A stretch of DNA of 53,142 nt from an uncultured Alphaproteobacteria bacterium (GTDB taxonomy: Bacteria; Pseudomonadota; Alphaproteobacteria; RS24): contig CALKOC010000007.1 in NCBI GenBank assembly GCA_938091085.1, forward strand, positions 1-53,142, read 5' to 3'. Positions 28,010-35,308 of this stretch are shown piece after piece. Both the position numbers and the translations under genes were made by a program. Each line of letters starts with the position of its first letter. Position 1 is the stretch's first letter. The notes beneath the pieces are model-generated. The model had not been told where the DNA came from, ran no database searches, and worked only from the letters and a program-made list of their open reading frames with translations.

Positions 28010-29332
28010 GTGCGCAAATTTTTATTAAAAATTTTCTCTAGTAAAGAGCTTTATATTCGAAACCAAGGCTCGGTAAGATATTTTACCCTGACGACTGGAA
28101 TGCAAATTTCTGGTCTCATTATTTCTATCGTTATCGCTCTGACCCTTATCGTTTCGATAACTTTCATCAGCATGCAAGATGAAATTATCGCCTTTAGAAA
28201 TGAAAAATTACAAGAAACAGTTCAGAATTACGAAATTCAACTGGCTCAAATGCAGTCAAATCTCGACTCATTAGACAAGAAGCACCAACTCACGCAGGAG
28301 TGGTTTAAAGAAATCACCTCTACACTTGAGCTTCGTCATAACGAATTGACAAAAATCTTTGAAAAAAATGCAAGTGTGACCGCTCAACTTGAAGACATGA
28401 AAACCAAATTCGCGGTTGCATCCAGCCGCGTTATTAGAAGTAAATCACGAACGAATATAATTGCTTCACCTATTGGAAATAAAAGTGACCAGTTTCAAAG
28501 TCGTGTTGATACTGGTGTAAACAATTCCGACAAAATTATTCTCTCTGATAGTTATGAAATCAATTACAATGATTTTGTTTCCAAGCAAGATTTTATGGAT
28601 GTCCCCGCCAATATCCGCGACAGGGTTCAACGACTTACAATCCGTCAGCAAGAACTCCTTGACGCTTTAGAAGAAAACACCGATCAAAAGATTGCGGAAG
28701 CAACTGCGATAATTAATGCAACTGAAACAGTTAATGCCGAAGAATTCATCGCAAGCATCTTACCTGAGTCCACCATTGCTTCGGGCGGGCCGTTCATTCC
28801 GATGGTTGCGGATATTGATCGCTCGGATCCAAAATTTAAACAGATGTTGCGTATTTCCAACAATCTGGAACAGCTTTCAAATTTAAACCTGTCTCTTGCG
28901 AAGTTACCTTTATCTGTGCCTGTCCATTATTACAAAACCACAAGTGATTTCGGACCTCGTATTGACCCCATTAACAAGCGCCGTGCATTTCATGCGGGCC
29001 TTGATTTTGGCGCCCCCTCTGGCACAAAAGTACATGCCACCCTTCCTGGGCGGGTCCTTAAAGCAGGTCACAAAGGCCCTTATGGTTTGGCCGTTGAAAT
29101 TGATCACGGCAATGGATTTCGTACCCGATACGCCCACCTCAAATCAATAGAAGTGAAACGTGGACAAAAAATTGACTTCCATCAGGTTGTTGGTACGGTA
29201 GGTTCAAGTGGGAGGAGTACCGGACCACATCTTCATTACGAGATTTGGTATAAAGATAAGGTGCAAAACCCAATGAATTTCACGCAGGCTGGAAAGCATC
29301 TATTTTCAAGTAGCTTACCCGGCGGACAATAG
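28010..29332 (+). CDS. Membrane-anchored M23 (LytM) peptidase
   Basis: Murein endopeptidase of 440 residues. A cytoplasmic N-terminal stretch of about 35 residues precedes one transmembrane segment (ISGLIISIVIALTLIVSI), then a coiled-coil region of about 100 residues and a C-terminal LytM domain. The zinc ligands are intact (HAGLDFGAPSGT and GPHLHYEIW), as is the YAHL segment, so it should be active. The frame begins at TTG 27986, but GTG 28010 has AAGG 8 nt upstream and yields a more usual N-terminus. The bactofilin gene follows after 9 bp, which suggests the two work together at a localised site. Confidence 0.88.
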   Translation: MRKFLLKIFSSKELYIRNQGSVRYFTLTTGMQISGLIISIVIALTLIVSITFISMQDEIIAFRNEKLQETVQNYEIQLAQMQSNLDSLDKKHQLTQEWFKEITSTLELRHNELTKIFEKNASVTAQLEDMKTKFAVASSRVIRSKSRTNIIASPIGNKSDQFQSRVDTGVNNSDKIILSDSYEINYNDFVSKQDFMDVPANIRDRVQRLTIRQQELLDALEENTDQKIAEATAIINATETVNAEEFIASILPESTIASGGPFIPMVADIDRSDPKFKQMLRISNNLEQLSNLNLSLAKLPLSVPVHYYKTTSDFGPRIDPINKRRAFHAGLDFGAPSGTKVHATLPGRVLKAGHKGPYGLAVEIDHGNGFRTRYAHLKSIEVKRGQKIDFHQVVGTVGSSGRSTGPHLHYEIWYKDKVQNPMNFTQAGKHLFSSSLPGGQ

Positions 29333-29341
29333 GAGTTTCCG

Positions 29342-29818
29342 ATGAGTTCAACAAAAGTGAACACGTCAAAAATTAGTAAATCCGGTAAAGCGGCGCCGTC
29401 TATCTTGAGTTCAGATATTAATGTTCTGGGTCAACTCTTTGCTGATGGTGAAATTCATATTGATGGGCATGTTGATGGTGATGTGCGTTCTAGCAAGCTT
29501 GTTATCGGCGAGTCTGCAAATGTTAAGGGCGAGATTGCCGCTGACGATGTGACTATCCGTGGCCGCGTAAAAGGTACAATCTTAGGCAAGCGGGTACATC
29601 TTTGTGCAACAAGTCATGTTGAAGGTGAGATTTTCCATGAAGCGCTAGCAATCGAGTCAGGCTCTTTTTTCAATGGTTCTGTTCATCGTGAAAAAGACCC
29701 TCTTGCTAAAGCTTCTATTCCATTGGAAGTTCCTGCGACAAGCACAGATGCTAAGCCTGCAACAAATGGGCACTCGGATAAGACGGCTCAACAGCCATCC
29801 AGCCAAACGATTAATTAA
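29342..29818 (+). CDS. Bactofilin
   Basis: Cytoskeletal protein that polymerises through a right-handed beta-helix and positions cell-wall enzymes. Of 158 residues, the core (about 25-115) shows the repeating G-x-I/V hydrophobic pattern (LGQLFADGEIHIDGHVDGDV, GEIAADDVTIRGRVKG), with disordered N- and C-terminal tails rich in Ser/Lys and Thr/Pro/Gln. Adjacent M23 peptidase and bactofilin genes occur in other bacteria where the bactofilin places the peptidase. Its stop codon shares bases with the convergent prfB stop. Confidence 0.92.
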   Translation: MSSTKVNTSKISKSGKAAPSILSSDINVLGQLFADGEIHIDGHVDGDVRSSKLVIGESANVKGEIAADDVTIRGRVKGTILGKRVHLCATSHVEGEIFHEALAIESGSFFNGSVHREKDPLAKASIPLEVPATSTDAKPATNGHSDKTAQQPSSQTIN

Positions 29819-30943
29819 TCTATATCAGAAACGTCAACAGCCTCGCCGCTTACCCTTTGAGCGAGCGCTGCCTCCATGAACTGATCTAATGAACCGTCAA
29901 GGACAGCTTGAGGATTGCCGTTTTCCACGCCGGTTCTGAGGTCTTTGACCATCTGATAAGGTTGGAGCACATAAGAGCGAATTTGATGCCCCCAACCAAT
30001 TTCAGTTTTGCTTTCGGCTGCGGCATTAGCTTCTTCTTCTTTTTTCTTGAGTTCCATTTCATAAAGCCGTGCGCGCAACATATTCCAAGCCGTTGCCCGA
30101 TTTTTATGTTGTGATCTTTGATTCTGGCACTGCACAACAATCCCTGTCGGATTATGTGTAATCCGTACAGCACTATCCGTCGTGTTAACATGCTGGCCAC
30201 CGGCTCCACTGGCGCGGAATGTATCAATCCGCACATCTGCATCCGATACCTCAATATTAATATTTTCGTCCACATGCGGATAACACCAAACACTCGCAAA
30301 GCTGGTATGACGGCGCGACTGACTGTCAAAAGGTGAAATGCGTACGAGACGATGCACACCGGACTCAGTTTTTGACCATCCATAACTATTATGCCCTGAA
30401 ATTTTTATCGTCGCGGATTTAATGCCCGCCTCTTCGCCGGACGTCTCTTCAATAATTTCGGTCTTAAATCCCTTTTTCTCAGCCCAGCGGAGATACATCC
30501 GTAATAACATTGACGCCCAATCCTGACTCTCCGTACCGCCAGCACCCGCATGAACCTCAAGATAACTGTCGTTGGAATCGGCCTCACCTGATAGTAGTGT
30601 CTCCACCTCCATACGCTCAGCCTGTGAGAAAAGACGAGAAATCGCTGCTTCGCTCTCAGCAACTATATCCGCGTCGCCCTCAGCTTCAGCCATTTCTATC
30701 ATATCGAGATTATCAGTTAGCTCTCGCTCAACCTCCGTGACGGATTTAATTGACTCGTCAAGCCGTGTCCGTTCACGCATGAGCGCTTGTGCCTTTTCCT
30801 GATCTTGCCATAAGTCGGGGTCTTCGGCTTTGCTGTTTAATTCCTCTAGCCGCTTAAGCGCTGCATCCCAGTCAAAGATGCCTCCTCAGCAGTTCAAGTG
30901 ACTGCTTAATCTTATCTATTTGCGCTTGTATATCGGCTTTCAC
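29815..30943 (-). CDS. prfB: Peptide chain release factor 2, with programmed +1 frameshift
   Basis: Recognises UGA and UAA stop codons. The gene is in two frames. Codons from GTG 30943 to CTT 30875 encode 23 residues (VKADIQAQIDKIKQ then SLELLRRHL) and end at an in-frame TGA. Skipping one base (30874) continues with GAC TGG GAT and runs to 29815, giving 375 residues in all. The long frame carries the stop-codon recognition tripeptide S-P-F (ISPFDSQSRRHTSF) and the GGQ motif (GAGGQHVNTTDSAVR). Frameshifting at UGA lets RF2 levels control their own synthesis. No ATG fits the N-terminus, so GTG is inferred. Confidence 0.93.
30871..30886 (-). promoter_or_regulatory. prfB +1 recoding site (AGGAGG CAT CTT TGA C)
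   Basis: On the minus strand an internal Shine-Dalgarno AGGAGG is followed by one codon (CAT), the slippery CTT and the stop TGA followed by C. This matches the layout of the E. coli RF2 site (AGGGGG TAT CTT TGA C), with a perfect anti-SD complement. It explains why the open frame downstream seems to start late, at 30780. Confidence 0.93.
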
Positions 30944-31007
30944 AGCTTCTTCCCAAAAGGTTTTATTAAATCCAGAATTGTCAGGAGTAAAGCCCTGATC
31001 ATAAATT

Positions 31008-33455
31008 TCAGTATAGACCGCCCGTGCCAGAACCAATCGCTGAATTCTCTGTACTTTCTGATTTTGGTGCGATTTCACCACGACCAATAACGGCTTGAGC
31101 ACGTCCAGGGGCTGGTTCTGTGCCGACTTTGAAGGCCTCAAGAATAACTGACCCATCCCCAGCCTTTGCGAGTTTACCGGTCTGAGCGTTAACTCTGACA
31201 AGATTAACAGAAGACGGTATCCGAAACGGCGTTGCGGGTGCCTCCCGTAATGCCTTGGTCATAAAATCTCTGAATACCGGTGCTGCTATTCGCCCGCCGG
31301 TTTCCCCTTCACCAAGCGTTCTGGGTGAATCAAAACCGATATAAACACCTACTGCTAAATCAGGTGAAAACCCGACAAACCATGCATCACGACTATCATT
31401 AGTGGTGCCGGTTTTCCCCGCCAAAGGCTTTCCAACCGAACGAATAGAACGTCCTGTTCCTCGCTTTACGACGCCTTCGAGCATGGACACAATTTGATAA
31501 GAAGTCTGCGGCGACAAAACGCGTTCTCGTATATCCGGCAAAATAGGCTTTTCCTGCCCTGTCCAGATCGCATTACACCCGACACAAGGACGTTCATCAT
31601 ATCTGTAAATCGTCTCACCATATCGGTTTTGAATGCGGTCGATGAGTGTCGGAGAAACTTGCTTACCCCCATTCACCAGCATGGCATAGGCAGTCGTAAG
31701 GCGCATTAAAGTCGTCTCACCTGCCCCGAGTGCCATCGACAACACAGGCGGCATGTGATCAACAATATTAAATTTTCGTGCATAGCTGACGACCGGACGC
31801 ATACCTATTTGCTGTGCAAGCCTGACTGTCATCAAGTTCCGACTCTTCTCAATGCCTAGACGTAAAGTCGATAAGCCATAAAATTGTCGTCCATAATTTT
31901 CAGGTTTCCATAGCCCCATATCCTTACCCTGTTGCATGACAAATGGAGCATCCAGCACAAGACTTGTTGGGGTGTATCCGGCATCAAGGGCGGCGGCATA
32001 AACGAAAGGTTTAAAAGCTGAACCGGGCTGGCGGCTAGCTTGAGTGCTGCGATTAAACTCACTGGCCTGAAAACTAAACCCACCAACCATAGCAAGCACT
32101 CGGCCTGTATGTGGGTCAATCGCTACCAGACCACCATTCACATCTGGTATCTGGCGTAAAATATATCCTGCACCGGATTTCTCGACCCAAACAATATCTC
32201 CGGGAGATAAAACATCTTTAACAGACGAGATGTTTGGCCCAAGTCCGCCCTTAACTGATTTTCGTGCCCATTTTACCCCGTCCAGAAAAATATTTCCGGT
32301 TTCGCGTTTTTCCTCAAACTTACCTGCCGCCGTTCGACGAGGTCGCAACCCTATTTCAGCTTGATCATCCTCTACCTTTAAAATAATTGCTAACCGCCAA
32401 GGTGCAAGATCGGAAGGAATGGAAACATCCTGAACAGGCAGTGCCCAATCTTCTGTATCCTCTAACGCAACCTGCTTCACTGGCCCACGCCAGCCATAAC
32501 GTTTATCGTAAGATAATAAACCTTCACGCAGCGCTTTTTGAGCATATTGCTGATAATCCGTATTCAGCGTGGAACGAATAGATAGACCACCGCCATAAAG
32601 CTGCCTTTCACCATACATATTGAAAGCCTGTCGGCGAATTTCTTCAACAAAATAAGCTGCATCAATTGATTTTGATTTTTTATCGGAAGACTTAACCCCA
32701 AGGTCTTTTTGCTTCGCAACCATTGCATCAAGCTGTGTGATGTAACCATTCTCATACATTCGGTCGATAACCCAGTTACGACGCGCCAATGCGCGCTGAG
32801 TTTTACGGAATGGATGATAATTATTTGGTGCTTTAGGTAACGCCGCGAGATATGCCACTTCTGAAATTGTCAGCATATCCAATGGCTTATCAAAATAAGC
32901 GAGCGCCGCCGCAGCGACGCCATATGTTCCCATGCCGAGATAAATCTCATTAAGGTAAAGCTCCAAAAGCTCTGCCTTTGAAAATGTGCGTTCTAGGCGA
33001 ATAGCCAGCACAGCTTCCTTTAATTTACGTTCAATGGTGACATCACTGGTCAACAAAAAGTTTTTGGCAATTTGCTGAGTAATAGTAGATGCGCCCTCTA
33101 ACCTTTTTCCTTGAGTGATATTTGACACATTTTTTATCATTGCCCGCACGACGCCAAGCCCATCTACGCCCTTATGTTCGTAAAAGTTTTTGTCTTCTGA
33201 GGATAAAAACGCTTGAACCAATCTTTTGGGAATAACCCTAATTGGCACAAAAAGCCTGTGTTCTTGGGCAAATTCGGCAATCAAATCACCGTCAGCAGCA
33301 TGAACACGGGTCATGATTGGCGGCGCATAATCAGCAAGGTGATCATGGTCAGGGAGTTGCTTATTTAATCGCCATAGATAAACACCGGCGAAAAAACTTA
33401 GTAGCGCCGCCATAGTGAGACCCAGACCAAATAAATAACCGATAATGCGTATCAA
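31008..33455 (-). CDS. mrcA: Penicillin-binding protein 1A, bifunctional
   Basis: Class A PBP that polymerises glycan strands and crosslinks peptides. The 815 residues have a membrane anchor near residues 3-27, a glycosyltransferase domain with the catalytic glutamate in SSEDKNFYEHKG, and a transpeptidase domain with the SxxK serine in RQPGSAFKPFVYA, SRN (EKSRNLMTVRLA) and KTG (LAGKTGTTNDSRD). The frame extends to a TTG at 33524, but TTG 33455 has GGAG 6 nt upstream and gives the short basic start (MIRIIGYLFGLGL) expected for the family. The gene lies between amiC and prfB. Confidence 0.94.
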   Translation of the reverse strand: MIRIIGYLFGLGLTMAALLSFFAGVYLWRLNKQLPDHDHLADYAPPIMTRVHAADGDLIAEFAQEHRLFVPIRVIPKRLVQAFLSSEDKNFYEHKGVDGLGVVRAMIKNVSNITQGKRLEGASTITQQIAKNFLLTSDVTIERKLKEAVLAIRLERTFSKAELLELYLNEIYLGMGTYGVAAAALAYFDKPLDMLTISEVAYLAALPKAPNNYHPFRKTQRALARRNWVIDRMYENGYITQLDAMVAKQKDLGVKSSDKKSKSIDAAYFVEEIRRQAFNMYGERQLYGGGLSIRSTLNTDYQQYAQKALREGLLSYDKRYGWRGPVKQVALEDTEDWALPVQDVSIPSDLAPWRLAIILKVEDDQAEIGLRPRRTAAGKFEEKRETGNIFLDGVKWARKSVKGGLGPNISSVKDVLSPGDIVWVEKSGAGYILRQIPDVNGGLVAIDPHTGRVLAMVGGFSFQASEFNRSTQASRQPGSAFKPFVYAAALDAGYTPTSLVLDAPFVMQQGKDMGLWKPENYGRQFYGLSTLRLGIEKSRNLMTVRLAQQIGMRPVVSYARKFNIVDHMPPVLSMALGAGETTLMRLTTAYAMLVNGGKQVSPTLIDRIQNRYGETIYRYDERPCVGCNAIWTGQEKPILPDIRERVLSPQTSYQIVSMLEGVVKRGTGRSIRSVGKPLAGKTGTTNDSRDAWFVGFSPDLAVGVYIGFDSPRTLGEGETGGRIAAPVFRDFMTKALREAPATPFRIPSSVNLVRVNAQTGKLAKAGDGSVILEAFKVGTEPAPGRAQAVIGRGEIAPKSESTENSAIGSGTGGLY

Positions 33456-33555
33456 GCTCAACTCCAACAAGAACGTACAAACTGTACGCGTTTCAAGTGT
33501 CTGGTTAGACCACAAATAAGGCAACCCTGTGACATAATATTATTAAATTTTCAGC

Positions 33556-34860
33556 TTATTTAGGGCGGAAATAATTATCTATTGCATCAACCATGCCGGT
33601 TGCAACACGGCCGCGCCATTTATTCGATGTGAGCTGTTTTTCATCTGTACGGTTAGTTATGAAACCCAATTCAACAAGAACCGAAGGCACATCGGGGGCT
33701 TTTAGAACCCTGAAACCAGCAAATCTATGAGTTCTATCTAGAAGCATAGTTTTCCCGCGTGCAGAACTTATAAGGCTTTCTGCGAATCTCACGGAAGCAT
33801 TTTTGGTGTCGCGCTGGGCAAGATCAATTAAGATATTTGCAACCTCAGGCAACTGGTCACCAAAATCAACACCGGCAATAATATCGGACTGGTTTTCCTT
33901 GCGAGCGAGAGCTGCTGCTTCACGGTCAGAAGCTTTTTCAGACAATGTATAAACAGAAAGGCCGCGAATATTTTTCTTTTTTATGGCATCGGCATGTATA
34001 GATATAAATAAATCAGCTTTGCGGTTTCGAGCAATCTGGACTCTCTGTCTTAGCGGAATATAGACATCCGTTGAGCGAGTTAAATATACATCATACCGGC
34101 GTGTGGCTTTGAGTTGCCGAACTAGTTCTTTGGAAAAAGCGAGGACGATGTCTTTTTCACGAGATCGTGCGCCCATCGCTCCGGGGTCAACCCCGCCATG
34201 TCCAGGGTCTATTACAACAATTTTGCGGGTTTTGCGTGGGCGAGGCTTTGGCGTAAATTCCCCTGATGGTGCAGAGTATTGAGGCTCTAATGAAGGTTTT
34301 GGTGAGGGCGCGACTGTTGGCAATGACTGAACATTGGGGGCAGCAATCGAGGCTGTTTGTGTTTCAGAAACAGATGGCTTTAACTGCCGAAAAGTAGCAA
34401 TAGTTGCCGGTTCAAAATCTATGACCAGACGGTAATTTTCAATAGCCACTGAGGGCGGTAATATAAAATGCTTATGCACATTAACCGGCCCACGAAGATC
34501 AACAACGATACGCCCCTGCCCCGGTTTAAAGGATCCGAACCGTACGCCAGACACCAGCCCCTTATCCTGAATTGCATCAGGGATGTCCCATTTTGTTTCA
34601 GGTAGGTCTATGACGGCACGATAGGGACGCGATAAAGTGAAAAGTTTGTAATCCACCTCCCCTGTAAACTCGACAACTACTCTTGTGTGTTCATCAATCG
34701 CACCCAATCTTAGGCTCTTAGCTGTTAATGGTGAAGAGGTTGGGGATTGGGTTTGGGCTTGTGCTGAGAACAAAAAAGAAGCAAGCGGCAGTGCAGGACT
34801 TAAAACGGCGTTTAAGACCAGCAAGACGATAAATATGATTATGCTTCTTAGTTTATGCAT
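33556..34860 (-). CDS. amiC: N-acetylmuramoyl-L-alanine amidase, AMIN plus Amidase_3
   Basis: Periplasmic zinc amidase that cleaves stem peptides during septum splitting. From ATG 34860 the product has 434 residues: a signal peptide ending near SAQAQ, an AMIN domain (about residues 50-145), a Pro/Ser-rich linker, and the catalytic domain with zinc ligands in DPGHGGVDPGAMG and FISIHADAI and the late glutamate in VLVELGFITNRTDE. The frame runs up to a TTG at 34911, but a promoter-like element overlaps that region and the signal peptide is normal only from 34860. mrcA follows. Confidence 0.93.
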   Translation of the reverse strand: MHKLRSIIIFIVLLVLNAVLSPALPLASFLFSAQAQTQSPTSSPLTAKSLRLGAIDEHTRVVVEFTGEVDYKLFTLSRPYRAVIDLPETKWDIPDAIQDKGLVSGVRFGSFKPGQGRIVVDLRGPVNVHKHFILPPSVAIENYRLVIDFEPATIATFRQLKPSVSETQTASIAAPNVQSLPTVAPSPKPSLEPQYSAPSGEFTPKPRPRKTRKIVVIDPGHGGVDPGAMGARSREKDIVLAFSKELVRQLKATRRYDVYLTRSTDVYIPLRQRVQIARNRKADLFISIHADAIKKKNIRGLSVYTLSEKASDREAAALARKENQSDIIAGVDFGDQLPEVANILIDLAQRDTKNASVRFAESLISSARGKTMLLDRTHRFAGFRVLKAPDVPSVLVELGFITNRTDEKQLTSNKWRGRVATGMVDAIDNYFRPK

Positions 34861-35308
34861 TAACGACTCACAGAACCTTTTCGCATCATACAAAAATTTT
34901 ATAAAAATCAACGTTAAATAATCGTGTCATCCGCTTGCAAAGCTCTTGGCCTATGGTTAAACAGTTTATGCCGGTAATAATTCAGTTTTGTTTAGAACGG
35001 AATCCAATTACCAAAATAACTATCCGTTTTTGACTAAAGGTGTTTGAACAACTCAAAAAACCTTTTTGCAATAATGGTTAACAAATGAATTTCGGCATGT
35101 ATGACCTCCCATCTGGGGAGTCACATTCAGATACAAAGCAATGAAGCGTTAAGGGTTAAAAAGAAAATGGAACATTTTTTAAATATCCCAAATGGTAGTG
35201 ACTTAAGGTCATCCCATCCTGCACTTCTATTGCAAACCCTAACCTATAGCACTAAGCCGCTGGCTGAGACTTTACTCGCTCGTCGCTTAGATTGCGGAGA
35301 AAAAATTT
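34861..35308. other. Long amiC-rne divergent intergenic region, probable rne leader
   Basis: This is the longest gene-free stretch in the window. It holds the candidate amiC promoter at its left end and a stable-looking hairpin at 35103-35122 (GACCTCCC paired with GGGGAGTC, one bulged base, loop of about five). An open frame at 35101-35394 runs into rne in another frame and looks non-coding. Known rne genes have long structured leaders through which RNase E controls its own mRNA, so a leader function is plausible. I see no convincing -35/-10 pair for rne. Confidence 0.5.
34885..34911 (-). promoter_or_regulatory. Candidate amiC promoter
   Basis: On the minus strand TTGATT (34906-34911) and TATGAT (34885-34890, 5/6 match to the -10 box) are 15 bp apart, two less than ideal. 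A start about 7 nt downstream would leave a leader of roughly 20 nt before ATG 34860. The short spacing makes this weak. Confidence 0.35.

Noticed and set aside
30872-31201. 109-codon minus-strand frame as a separate gene
   Set aside because: Its upstream part overlaps the PBP1A C-terminus in another frame; its last 23 codons are the prfB N-terminus before the frameshift.
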